Source: Tessaracoccus aquimaris (GTDB lineage: Bacteria > Actinomycetota > Actinomycetes > Propionibacteriales > Propionibacteriaceae). From it: DNA of 64,000 bases. Where the stretch lies: positions 682,001 to 746,000 of the forward strand of contig NZ_CP019606.1 of the NCBI RefSeq assembly GCF_001997345.1. Direction: 5' to 3'. Below are positions 19,735 to 27,780 of this stretch, piece after piece; positions within the stretch are counted from its first letter, which is position 1; every line of letters starts with the position of its first letter. Below the pieces are notes generated by a model. That model saw nothing but the letters and a program-made list of their open reading frames with translations. It was not told the DNA's origin and made no database searches. Made by a program: the position numbers and the translations under genes.

Positions 19735-20502
19735 ATGTACGCAGAGGAGCGTCAGCACGAGATAGTCACGCTCGCGCGCAATCTGGGCCGCGTCTCGGTC
19801 ACCGAGTTGGCGACCAGGTACTCGGTGACCTCGGAGACGATCCGGCGCGACCTGGACGCCCTGTCGACCCGGGGGCTGCTGAGCAGGGTGCACGGCGGTG
19901 CGGTGCCCGTCGACAAGTTGAGGCTCACGGAGGCCTCGCTGCACGACCGGCAGGTCACCTCGCCGGAGCGGAAGCTGGCGATCGCGGAACGCGCGGTGGC
20001 GCTGCTTCCCGAGCGGGCCGAGCTCACCGTCCTGCTCGACGCAGGCACCACCACGGCGCGGCTCTGCCCGCTGCTGCCGCCCTGGGTGTCGATGGTGGTC
20101 ACCAACTCCGTGCCGATCGCGGGGGAGTTGGCCGAGCGCGAGGACCTCAACGTGCTGCTGCTCGGCGGCCAGGTCCGCGGCATCACCCAGGCGACAGTCG
20201 GCACCGAGGCGTACGCGGCGCTGGAGCGGCTGCGCGTCGATGTGGCATTCATCGGCACCAACGGGTTCTCCGTCGACCACGGGTTCTCGACGCCCGACCC
20301 GAACGAGGCCGCCATCAAGCGGGCCATGGTCGCCACCGCGCGGCACGTCTATGTGCTGGCCGACGCCACCAAGTTCGGGGCCGACTACCTCGTTCAGTTC
20401 GCGGGCCTCGGGGACGTCGACGCGCTGATCACCGACTCGCGCCTCGAGGAGGCCTCCCGGGCCGCCTTCGCTCAGGCGGACCTGCACGTAGAGGTCGCCT
20501 GA
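19735..20502 (+). CDS. DeoR-family repressor of PTS genes (SugR-like)
   Basis: 255 residues. N-terminal DeoR winged helix (RVSVTELATRYSVTSETIRRDLDALSTRGLLSRVHGGAV), then the sensor domain of the sugar-phosphate-isomerase-like fold (DAGTTTARL, GTNGFSVDHGFSTPDPNEAAIKRAM, ADATKFG). In Corynebacterium glutamicum SugR, a DeoR protein encoded in a similar cluster, represses ptsI, ptsH, fruK and EII genes until sugar phosphates release it. The same role here is inferred from position and from the shared operator-like motif. ATG at 19735 chosen because GTGAGG stands 6 bases before it. Confidence 0.85.
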   Translation: MYAEERQHEIVTLARNLGRVSVTELATRYSVTSETIRRDLDALSTRGLLSRVHGGAVPVDKLRLTEASLHDRQVTSPERKLAIAERAVALLPERAELTVLLDAGTTTARLCPLLPPWVSMVVTNSVPIAGELAEREDLNVLLLGGQVRGITQATVGTEAYAALERLRVDVAFIGTNGFSVDHGFSTPDPNEAAIKRAMVATARHVYVLADATKFGADYLVQFAGLGDVDALITDSRLEEASRAAFAQADLHVEVA

Positions 20503-20505
20503 ATG

Positions 20506-20523
20506 TTAGTTTGTGTTGTTTTA
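20506..20523 (+). promoter_or_regulatory. fruK operator-like element
   Basis: TTAGTTTGTGTTGTTTTA is nearly the complement of the left arm region of the mtlA operator (14621-14638), differing by one base and one missing base. It lies about 80 bases before fruK, just after the repressor gene, and is a likely binding site for the DeoR regulator. Confidence 0.5.
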
Positions 20524-20601
20524 TTTCTGATTGCCTTGCCTTTGACCCGGTCGCGCGGTAGTTTCGTTGGTATTCAGGCCGCCTGAGTAGTGGAGGCATC
20601 C

Positions 20602-21570
20602 ATGGCTGACGAAGTTGTCACGCTCACCGCAAACCCGAGCGTCGACCGCACCATCGTGCTGGACGGGGAACTGTCCCGCGGGCAGGTGCAGCGCACCGCG
20701 CATGTGACCGAGCAGGCGGGAGGTAAGGGCCTCAACGTCGCACGCGTCCTGGCGGGCGCCGGACGACGTGTCGTCGCGATCGCGCCGGCAGTCGACCCCG
20801 CCTATCGCGCCCTCGCCGACGAGCCACCGGCCGGGAATCTCCGGGCGGGCGACCTGACAGAGGGGCACCGGGTGCGGATCAACACCGCCATCACGGAACC
20901 CGACGGCACCACCACCAAGATCAACGAGGCGGGCGTGCCGCTCAGCGACGCCGAGCGTGCGGCCACCGCCGAACTGCTGACCGAGCAGGCACATGGAGCG
21001 CGCTGGGTCGTGCTCAGCGGTTCGCTCCCGCCCGGCGCCCCCGCCGACTGGTACCCCCAGTTGACCCGCCGCCTCGGCGGCGTCAAGGTCGCCGTCGACA
21101 CCTCCGGCAGGTACCTCGCGGCGGTGGTTGCTGGGCTCGGAGACGCGCCGATCGACCTGCTGAAGCCGAACTCGGACGAACTGGCCGAACTGACCGGCGG
21201 TGACGCGGAGCGCTTCGAGGCGGACGCGGCGCGCGGGCAGGTCGACGCGATCGCCACGGCGGCGCGCGGCCTCGTCGACCGCGGCATCGCGAACGTGCTC
21301 GTCACGCTCGGCGGCTCGGGCGCGGTGCTCGTCACCGCCGAGGGTGCCTGGTTCGCCCACTCGCCTGAGATAGCGGTGCGCAGCACCGTGGGCGCCGGGG
21401 ACTCGGCCGTGGCCGGGTTCATCCTCGCCGACCTCGCAGGCCTCGGACCGGCCGACTGCCTGGCCTCGGCCGTCGCGTATGGATCCGCGGCCGCGGCGCT
21501 GCCGAGCACGACCCTCCCGACCCCGGCAGATGCGCAACCCTTGCTTCCGCCGGTCGCCGCCGTGGGATGA
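20602..21570 (+). CDS. fruK: 1-phosphofructokinase
   Basis: 322 residues, PfkB (ribokinase) family. Signature 1 is GGKGLNVARVLAGAG and signature 2 is STVGAGDSAVAGF, with the catalytic Asp; TANPSVDRTI at the start is typical of FruK rather than other PfkB kinases. It phosphorylates fructose 1-phosphate with ATP. It sits between the DeoR repressor and ptsH, but no fructose EII gene is present here. GTGGAGG 6 bases before the ATG decides the start. Confidence 0.93.
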   Translation: MADEVVTLTANPSVDRTIVLDGELSRGQVQRTAHVTEQAGGKGLNVARVLAGAGRRVVAIAPAVDPAYRALADEPPAGNLRAGDLTEGHRVRINTAITEPDGTTTKINEAGVPLSDAERAATAELLTEQAHGARWVVLSGSLPPGAPADWYPQLTRRLGGVKVAVDTSGRYLAAVVAGLGDAPIDLLKPNSDELAELTGGDAERFEADAARGQVDAIATAARGLVDRGIANVLVTLGGSGAVLVTAEGAWFAHSPEIAVRSTVGAGDSAVAGFILADLAGLGPADCLASAVAYGSAAAALPSTTLPTPADAQPLLPPVAAVG

Positions 21571-21611
21571 TCACGACAGGCATTCAAACGAAACCCTCGA
21601 AGGAGACACCA

Positions 21612-21878
21612 ATGGCTTCCAAGACCGTCATCGTCGGTTCGACCGTCGGACTGCACGCCCGCCCCGCCTCGCTCGTCGCCCAGGCGGCCGCCGAGTACGA
21701 CGACGACATCACCCTTCGCCTCACCGACATGGATGTCGATGACGCGGTCGATGCCGGTTCGTCCATGATGATCATGACGCTCGGTGCGGAGAACGGCGAC
21801 GAGGTCATCGTCGAGTCCGACAACGAGGAGGCCGTCGAGGCGATCGCGGCCCTCATCGAGAAGAACCTCGACGAGTGA
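21612..21878 (+). CDS. ptsH: PTS phosphocarrier protein HPr
   Basis: 88 residues. The phosphorylated histidine is H15 in GLHARPAS. The regulatory-serine region reads GSSMMIMTLG, with S50 aligning to Ser46 of other HPr proteins. HPr relays phosphate from enzyme I to EIIA domains such as that of the mtlA product. A Shine-Dalgarno GAAGGAGA precedes the ATG; fruK ends 41 bases upstream, so the two are probably one transcript. Confidence 0.95.
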   Translation: MASKTVIVGSTVGLHARPASLVAQAAAEYDDDITLRLTDMDVDDAVDAGSSMMIMTLGAENGDEVIVESDNEEAVEAIAALIEKNLDE

Positions 21879-21900
21879 CCTGACCACAAGACCACGCGAC

Positions 21901-21929
21901 GGAGCCCCGACCCCCAAGGTCGGGGCTCC
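21901..21929. terminator. bidirectional terminator between ptsH and the anti-sigma-like gene
   Basis: A 12-bp perfect stem, GGAGCCCCGACC (21901-21912) with GGTCGGGGCTCC (21918-21929). The flanking genes converge on it. No strong U tail on either strand. Confidence 0.65.
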
Positions 21930-21948
21930 GCCCGCGTGTGGGGCCGGG

Positions 21949-22674
21949 TCAGCCCTGCGCGACCGCGTCGAGCAGAGGCTGCCAGGCCGGGTCGGTGACG
22001 AAGGCGAGCGCCTCCGCGTCGGTCAGGGGGAGCGAGTCGCGCGTCTCGCGCCAGGACTTCTCGCCGGTGAACTCGACGTTGTCCTGGCTGAGGTAGACGC
22101 TGCCGCCCTCCGCCCGGTCGAAGGTCCACATCCTGGTGATGCCGCGCTTTCCGTCGTAGGCGCCGTCAAAGAAGTAGACCACGCCCCCGTCGACCTCGGT
22201 CGCCACGCAGGCGGGCGCCTCGCACGGGTCGGTCATCGGGGCGTCCCACACCGAGGCGACGACATTGACGAAGCCCTCCGCGTCGCCGGCGGTGAACAGC
22301 GCCGCGTCGATCTCGTCAAGGCTGGTGACCTTCAGAGTGAGGCGCTCCGGCAGGATCTGCTCGGCAACGGAGAAGACCTCGGCGCCGTCGGCCCCGGGCG
22401 CGGACTCCGGCGTGGGCAGGGGAGTGGGGAGCGGCTTGGTCGCCTGAGGGGAGGGCGACTTTGTCGGGCCGTCGCCCGGGGCGAGGCCCGCGTCGGGTCG
22501 GTTCATGACGCTGACGGCGCCGACGCCGAGCCCTCCGACGATCGCGACGGCCGCCAGGCTGCCGATGCCGCGCCGCAGCGCGAGGGAGCGGCGCCCCTTC
22601 GACATGCCCCTCGCGACGATCGCGCGGGTCTCCTCGTCGGTGAGGTCGCGTCGGTGCTGATCTGTGCTGCTCAT
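21949..22674 (-). CDS. membrane protein paired with a sigma factor, probable anti-sigma factor
   Basis: 241 residues. A basic cytoplasmic N-terminus (about 1-34) is followed by one membrane helix (about 36-57, GSLAAVAIVGGLGVGAVSV), a Pro/Ser/Thr-rich linker (about 66-92) and an extracytoplasmic domain with two close cysteines (DPCEAPACV). The gene follows the sigma factor gene by 16 bases on the same strand, the usual place for an anti-sigma factor. The N-terminal 34 residues are short for a zinc-type anti-sigma domain, and I do not recognise the extracytoplasmic fold. Function inferred from layout. Confidence 0.65.
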   Translation of the reverse strand: MSSTDQHRRDLTDEETRAIVARGMSKGRRSLALRRGIGSLAAVAIVGGLGVGAVSVMNRPDAGLAPGDGPTKSPSPQATKPLPTPLPTPESAPGADGAEVFSVAEQILPERLTLKVTSLDEIDAALFTAGDAEGFVNVVASVWDAPMTDPCEAPACVATEVDGGVVYFFDGAYDGKRGITRMWTFDRAEGGSVYLSQDNVEFTGEKSWRETRDSLPLTDAEALAFVTDPAWQPLLDAVAQG

Positions 22675-22690
22675 GGTGGTGTCCTTCGGT

Positions 22691-23176
22691 TCAGGGAGTC
22701 AGTGCTGCGAGGTGGGGGAGGTCGCGCAGCCGGGCGAGGGCACGGTGCGAGGTGGTGCGCACCCACCCCTCGGACCGGTCCATCAGGGCTGCGACGTCCG
22801 CGACGGAAAGGTCGTGCGCGTAGCGGGCGACGATCACCGCTCGCTCGGCCGGTTTGAGGCTGGCAAGGGCCTCCGACAACACCAGCCGCGTCTCCGGCGT
22901 CGCCTGACGGTCGAGCGCCTCCGGCAGGCAGTCCGAGACGATCTCCGTCGATGAGCGCCTGCGCCGGCGCGAGACGAACAGGTGGAACATCGTCTGGAGG
23001 GCGTAGGAGGTGAGGTTGCCCGCCTCATCCATCCGGGAGCGGTGCACGTAGAGCTTCGCCAACGTGTCCTGCACCAGGTCCTCCGCGCCCTGCCAGTCCG
23101 TCATGAGGTGGCGCGCGTAGCGGAAGAGCTGCGGCGTGGCCCTCACAGCCCAGGCCTCGAACCCTTCGACATCCAT
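22691..23176 (-). CDS. ECF-type (SigE-family) RNA polymerase sigma factor
   Basis: 161 residues: region 2 (ATPQLFRYARHLMTDWQGAEDLVQDTLAKLYVH, about 12-45) and region 4 (LASLKPAERAVIVARYAHDLSVADVAALMDRSEGWVRTTSHRALARLR, about 105-152). It lacks regions 1 and 3 and resembles the actinobacterial SigE-type ECF group. GAGGAGG precedes the ATG. It is followed by the likely anti-sigma gene. Confidence 0.88.
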   Translation of the reverse strand: MDVEGFEAWAVRATPQLFRYARHLMTDWQGAEDLVQDTLAKLYVHRSRMDEAGNLTSYALQTMFHLFVSRRRRRSSTEIVSDCLPEALDRQATPETRLVLSEALASLKPAERAVIVARYAHDLSVADVAALMDRSEGWVRTTSHRALARLRDLPHLAALTP

Positions 23177-23288
23177 CGCGAACCTCCTCGTAGCTGTACT
23201 ACGCTCCCGGCACCCCGATCCGTTACATCACCCAGTTTCGTGCCCGCGGCGCTTGCCGCCTAGTGTGGTCGGTCGGGAGGTGGAAGCT

Positions 23289-24566
23289 ATGACGAACGAA
23301 GAGCTCCTGGAGGCGCACGAGATCGCCGACCGGATCGCACGACTCGACGACGTTGACGCGGCACTGGAGTACCGCCGCTTACCCAAGGACCTCGGCCTTG
23401 AGGTGTTCGAGGAACTCAACCCGTTCGATCAACAGCGGCTCCTCTCGGGGATGCGCGACGACGCGTACCGGCAGATCCTCGAGGCCATGGACCCCGACGA
23501 CCGCTCCCGGCTGCTGCAGGAGGCCCCCGCGGTCATCGTCAAGCGGGCCCTCGCCGGCCTCAGCCACCACGAACGCGCGATGACGGCGCAACTGCTCGGC
23601 TACCCCAAGGGGTCGGTCGGCAGGTTCATGTCGCCCGAGGTGGTCACGCTGCGGGAGGGGCTGAGCGTCGCGGAGGCGCTGGCAACGGTGCGCGGCAAGG
23701 GTCTCAACGCGGACAACATCTACACGCTCGCCGTCGTGGACGGGTCGCGTCGGCTGGTCGGCCCCGTCGCGCTCAGCGACCTGGTCCTATCGGATCCCGC
23801 GGCGCCGCTCGCCTCGGCGATAGACGAGGGGGCCGTCACTCTCTCGGCGACCGACGAGGCCGAGGGCGCTGCGCGCCTGATCCAGGAGACCAACGAGCCC
23901 AACCTGCTTGTGGTCGACAGCGAGGGTCGCGTCGTCGGCCTGCTGTCCTACGACGACGCCATGGAGGTCCTGGAGGAGGCCGACTCCGAGGACGTCGCGC
24001 GCCAGGCAGGCGCGGAGCCATGGGAAGGCCACTACATGTCGGTCGGCGTCTTCCGGCTGGCACGCTACCGCGCCCTGTGGCTGAGCCTGCTGCTGATCGC
24101 AGCGACGCTGACGGTGTCGGTGACGCAGGCGTTCGAGGCGACGCTTGAACAGGTCGCCGCCCTTGCGCTGTTCATCCCGATGCTGATCGGCGCCGGCGGC
24201 AACGCGGGAGCCCAGGCGGCCACCGCCTCGGTGCGTGCGCTCGCCGTCGGAGAGTTGCGGTTCTCCGACCTGTGGCGCGTGGTCTGGCGCGAGGTGCGCG
24301 TCGGCCTGCTGCTCGGCCTGATGCTCGCCGTGCTCGGCGGCATCGTCGGTTCGCTGTTCGTGGGCTGGCAGATCGCCCTTGTCGTCGCCTGCAGCCTGGT
24401 GCTTGTCTGCGCCTGGGCCGCGACCATCGGGGGAGCGATGCCGCTGATCGCCCGCAAGGTCGGCATCGACCCGGCAGTGGTGTCGGCGCCGCTCGTCACG
24501 ACGCTCGTCGACGCGACCGGCCTGGTGATCTACTTCCTGATCGCGAAGCTGATTCTCGGCGTCTAG
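23289..24566 (+). CDS. mgtE: MgtE-type magnesium transporter
   Basis: 425 residues: an N-terminal helical MgtE domain (repeats such as LEVFEELNPFDQQRLLSGMRDDA and ILEAMDPDDRSRLLQEAP), two CBS domains (about 125-245), a plug helix and five C-terminal membrane helices with the pore motif PMLIGAGGNAGAQAATASVRAL. It imports Mg2+ and is gated by Mg2+ bound to the cytosolic domains. GGGAGGTGG before the ATG is the ribosome binding site. Its TAG and the stop of the opposing gene overlap on the tetranucleotide CTAG. Confidence 0.93.
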   Translation: MTNEELLEAHEIADRIARLDDVDAALEYRRLPKDLGLEVFEELNPFDQQRLLSGMRDDAYRQILEAMDPDDRSRLLQEAPAVIVKRALAGLSHHERAMTAQLLGYPKGSVGRFMSPEVVTLREGLSVAEALATVRGKGLNADNIYTLAVVDGSRRLVGPVALSDLVLSDPAAPLASAIDEGAVTLSATDEAEGAARLIQETNEPNLLVVDSEGRVVGLLSYDDAMEVLEEADSEDVARQAGAEPWEGHYMSVGVFRLARYRALWLSLLLIAATLTVSVTQAFEATLEQVAALALFIPMLIGAGGNAGAQAATASVRALAVGELRFSDLWRVVWREVRVGLLLGLMLAVLGGIVGSLFVGWQIALVVACSLVLVCAWAATIGGAMPLIARKVGIDPAVVSAPLVTTLVDATGLVIYFLIAKLILGV

Positions 24567-24913
24567 GTCGCGACGGCGCCGAGTTCGGGGAACTCGGGGA
24601 TCGACAGGCCGGGGCTCGGCGCGCCCTCGAGGTAGGCAGGCCGGTCGTCGATCACGTGCAGCAGGACAAGCAGGTCGCGGGTGCCGCCCTCAAGGACGTA
24701 GCACGAGGGGCCCGACGGCGTCACACCGTCAGCGCCGACCAGTTCGACCGACGGGCAGGTGCCGCAGCCGCACTCCTTGCCCGCTGTCGCGGAACCCAGG
24801 TAGTCGAGCCAGCGCAGCCGCTGCGCGACGCTGGGGGAGGCGCCGAACGAGGCGCCGTAGCCGATCAGATGGCGCGCCCAGGCCGCCTCGGTGGGGTGCA
24901 AGGCTCGACTCAT
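24563..24913 (-). CDS. cysteine-containing hypothetical protein
   Basis: 116 residues, no recognised family. A central cluster KECGCGTCPSVEL (three cysteines in C-x-C-x2-C) may bind a metal; a fourth cysteine is in GPSCYVLEG. The flanking parts look globular, and no signal or membrane helix is seen. A TAGCCT hexamer (24920-24925, minus strand) stands 6 bases before the ATG, supporting both the start and real expression. Its stop overlaps the mgtE stop. Confidence 0.7.
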   Translation of the reverse strand: MSRALHPTEAAWARHLIGYGASFGASPSVAQRLRWLDYLGSATAGKECGCGTCPSVELVGADGVTPSGPSCYVLEGGTRDLLVLLHVIDDRPAYLEGAPSPGLSIPEFPELGAVAT

Positions 24914-24946
24914 TGCGTCAGGCTATCGACGCGCCCTTCGGGCGGC

Positions 24947-24971
24947 GCGGGTGGGGGTCGTGACCACCCGC
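24947..24971 (-). terminator. possible terminator after leuB
   Basis: GCGGGTGG (24947-24954) pairs with CCACCCGC (24964-24971), 8 bp, just beyond the leuB stop on the minus strand. No U tail follows, so this is a weak candidate. Confidence 0.3.
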
Positions 24972-24981
24972 ACCAGGTGTG

Positions 24982-26034
24982 CTACGCGAGTGCTGCGGCG
25001 ATCCGGTCGCCCGTCTCCACCGTCGACGAGGAGCGGTCGCCCCTGGCCGCGATGTCGGCGCTGACGGCCGCGTCGATGCGCTCGGCGTCCTCCGCTCGAC
25101 CCAGGTGGTCGAGCAGCAACGCCATCGATGAGATGGCCGCCGTCGGGTCGGCGATGCCCTTGCCCGCGATGTCGGGCGCGGAGCCGTGCACGGGCTCGAA
25201 CATCGACGGGAACTCGCCGGTCGGGTTGATGTTGGCGGAGGCCGCCAGACCGATGCCGCCGGTCACTGCCGCGGCCAGGTCGGTGACGATGTCGCCGAAC
25301 AGGTTGTCGGTGACGATCACGTCGAACTGCGACGGGTCGACCACCAGCGCGATCATCGCGGCGTCGATGTGGAGGTACCTGCGCTCGACGTCGGGGAACT
25401 CCTCGCCGACCTCTGTGAAGACCCGGTTCCACAGCGACCCGGCGTTGACGAGCACGTTGTGCTTGTGAAGCAGCGTCAGGTGGCCGCGGCGGGCCTGCGC
25501 GCGGCGGTAGGCGTCGCGCACCACCCGCTCGACGCCGTACGCGGTGTTGACGGACACCTCGGTGGCCAGTTCGTGGGGGGTGCCGACGCGCACGGCGCCG
25601 CCGTTGCCGCAGTACAGGCCCTCGGTGCCCTCGCGCACAACCACGAAGTCGACGTCCTTGCCGTCGACGATCCGCGGGGCCAGCGGCGTCGGGACGCCCG
25701 GGTATAGCTTCGACGGGCGCAGGTTGACGGCGTGGTCGAACGCGAAGCGCAACTTCAGCAGCAGGCCGCGCTCCAGCAGGCCGCTGGGGATCGCCTTCGA
25801 GCCGGGGGCGGCCCCGACGGCGCCAAGCACGATCGCGTCGACGCCCTTCAACTCCTCGAGCACGGAGTCGGGGAGCACCTCGCCGGTGCGCTGCCAGCGC
25901 TCGGCGCCGAGGTCGTAGTGCACGAAGTCGAAGGCGTCCTGCCCGGCAACCGCGGTGAGGGCCTTGAGCGCCTCCGCGGTCACCTCCGGGCCGATTCCGT
26001 CGCCGCCGATGACGGCAATCTTGGCTGAAGTCAT
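24982..26034 (-). CDS. leuB: 3-isopropylmalate dehydrogenase
   Basis: 350 residues of the isocitrate/isopropylmalate dehydrogenase family. The N-terminus [18 protein letters not shown], the substrate loop [18 protein letters not shown], the metal site [16 protein letters not shown] and the NAD-binding [19 protein letters not shown] are all present. It oxidatively decarboxylates 3-isopropylmalate in leucine synthesis and, together with citramalate synthase, 3-methylmalate in isoleucine synthesis. It is divergent from cimA. A TAGGGT hexamer 7 bases before the ATG suggests leaderless transcription. Confidence 0.95.
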   Translation of the reverse strand: MTSAKIAVIGGDGIGPEVTAEALKALTAVAGQDAFDFVHYDLGAERWQRTGEVLPDSVLEELKGVDAIVLGAVGAAPGSKAIPSGLLERGLLLKLRFAFDHAVNLRPSKLYPGVPTPLAPRIVDGKDVDFVVVREGTEGLYCGNGGAVRVGTPHELATEVSVNTAYGVERVVRDAYRRAQARRGHLTLLHKHNVLVNAGSLWNRVFTEVGEEFPDVERRYLHIDAAMIALVVDPSQFDVIVTDNLFGDIVTDLAAAVTGGIGLAASANINPTGEFPSMFEPVHGSAPDIAGKGIADPTAAISSMALLLDHLGRAEDAERIDAAVSADIAARGDRSSSTVETGDRIAAALA

Positions 26035-26072
26035 GGCGGGAACCCTACGCGAGCGGCCGCGGGTGGCGCCTC

Positions 26073-26105
26073 ACGTCTCAGGTGTCCGTCCACTGGTTGA
26101 GACGT
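26073..26105. promoter_or_regulatory. inverted repeat between leuB and cimA
   Basis: ACGTCTCA (26073-26080) and TGAGACGT (26098-26105) are perfect mirror copies with a 17-base spacer that itself contains GTG-N6-CAC. Lying between two divergent branched-chain genes, it is a good candidate operator; the regulator is not known. Confidence 0.45.
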
Positions 26106-26165
26106 CCGGGAAGGGGTTCCACGGCGTATCCTGCGCAGAGTTTGCCAAACCGATCTGGAGTGACA

Positions 26166-27746
26166 ATGCCGACGCTGCCCGTGCAACCCGCCGAGTTCCA
26201 CGTGTTCGACACCTCCCTGCGCGACGGGGCGCAGCAGGAGGGCCTGCACCTGTCCGTGCCGGACAAGCTCAAGATCGCGGGCTACCTCGACGAGTTGGGC
26301 GTCACGTTCATCGAGGGCGGCTGGCCGGGCGCCAACCCCAACGACACCGAGTTCTTCAAGCAGGCCGCTCAGCTCGGCCTGCAGCGCTCAAAGCTCGTGG
26401 CGTTCGGCGCCACCCGCAAGGCTGGCGCCAAGGCGAGCGAGGACGCCCTCACGCAGGCCCTCGTCGACGCGGGCACCGACTACATCTGCATCGTGGCGAA
26501 GTCGCACGACGAGCACGTCACCCGCGCGCTGCGCACCACGCTCGAGGAGAACCTCGAGATGGTCACCGACACCGTGCAGTACCTGCGCTCGCAGGGCAAG
26601 CACGTCTTCGTCGACTGCGAGCACTTCTTCGACGGCTACCGCGCCAACCCCGAGTACGCCATCAAGGTCGTCCAGACCGCCCACGACGCGGGCGCGGAGG
26701 TCGTGGTGCTGTGCGACACCAACGGCGGCATGCTGCCGAGCTGGATGGGCGAGGTCGTCGAGGCCGCCGCCGCGACCGGCGCGAACCTCGGCATCCACTG
26801 CCACAACGACACGGCCTGCGCCGTCGCCAACACCATCGCCGCCGTCGAGGCGGGCGTGATGCACGTCCAGGGCACCTTCAACGGCTACGGGGAGCGCACC
26901 GGCAACGCCGACCTGTCCGCCGTGATCCCCAACCTGCAGCTCAAGTTCGGCTGGGACGTGCTGCCCGCCGTTCAGCTCGCCGACCTGACGCGGGTCGCGC
27001 ACGCCATCGCGCTGGTGGCGCACCAGCCGCTGCTCGGCCGCCAGCCCTACGTCGGCCAGTCGAGCTTCGCGCACAAGGCTGGCCTGCACGCCTCCGCCAT
27101 CAAGGTCGACGAGAACCTCTACCAGCACATCGACCCGGCGCTCGTCGGCAACGACATGCGGATGCTGATCTCCGACATGGCGGGCCGCGCCAACATCCAG
27201 ATCAAGGGCGAGCAACTCGGCTTCGACTTGGCCGACCGCGAGCAGGCCGCCAGCATCACCGAGGTCGTCAAGGCGCGCGAGGCCGAGGGCTACTCCTACG
27301 AGTCGGCAGACGCCAGCTTCGAGATGCTGCTCCGCCAGCAACTCGGCATGCTCGACCTGCCGTTCGAGGTGCACTCGTGGCGGGTCTTCACCGAGGAGCG
27401 CCACGGCGAGAACATCTCCGAGGCCACCGTCAAGCTCACCGCGAAGGACGTCCGGCAGATGGTCGTCGGCGAGGGCAACGGCCCCGTCAACGCGCTCGAC
27501 GGCGCGCTCCGGGCCGCGCTGATCCCCGCCTTCCCGCACGTCGCTGACTTCGAGCTGACCGACTACCGGGTCCGCATCCTCGACGAGGGCTACGGCACCG
27601 ACGCCACCGTCCGCACCCTGATCGACACCTCGTTCGACGGGCACACCTGGACGACGGTCGGGGTCGGCACCAACGTCATCGAGGCGTCGTGGGAGGCGTT
27701 GTCGGACGCTCTGGCCTACGGGATCATGACGCACCTGCGGCACTGA
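26166..27746 (+). CDS. cimA: (R)-citramalate synthase
   Basis: 526 residues, the CimA branch of the isopropylmalate synthase family. The catalytic HMGL-like barrel opens with FDTSLRDGAQQEG (metal and general-base region) and contains IHCHNDTACAVANT and HKAGLHASAI; a C-terminal regulatory LeuA-type domain follows (about 400-526). It condenses pyruvate and acetyl-CoA to citramalate, the first step of a threonine-independent route to 2-oxobutyrate and isoleucine. LeuCD and LeuB, both in this window, can complete that route. CTGGAGTGAC precedes the ATG. Confidence 0.9.
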   Translation: MPTLPVQPAEFHVFDTSLRDGAQQEGLHLSVPDKLKIAGYLDELGVTFIEGGWPGANPNDTEFFKQAAQLGLQRSKLVAFGATRKAGAKASEDALTQALVDAGTDYICIVAKSHDEHVTRALRTTLEENLEMVTDTVQYLRSQGKHVFVDCEHFFDGYRANPEYAIKVVQTAHDAGAEVVVLCDTNGGMLPSWMGEVVEAAAATGANLGIHCHNDTACAVANTIAAVEAGVMHVQGTFNGYGERTGNADLSAVIPNLQLKFGWDVLPAVQLADLTRVAHAIALVAHQPLLGRQPYVGQSSFAHKAGLHASAIKVDENLYQHIDPALVGNDMRMLISDMAGRANIQIKGEQLGFDLADREQAASITEVVKAREAEGYSYESADASFEMLLRQQLGMLDLPFEVHSWRVFTEERHGENISEATVKLTAKDVRQMVVGEGNGPVNALDGALRAALIPAFPHVADFELTDYRVRILDEGYGTDATVRTLIDTSFDGHTWTTVGVGTNVIEASWEALSDALAYGIMTHLRH

Positions 27747-27780
27747 GCGCGTCGAGGCAGGTGCGACTAGGCTGACGGGC

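Noticed and set aside
24947..24971. Hairpin after leuB as a firm terminator.
   Set aside because: 8 bp only and no U tail; kept as a low-confidence feature.
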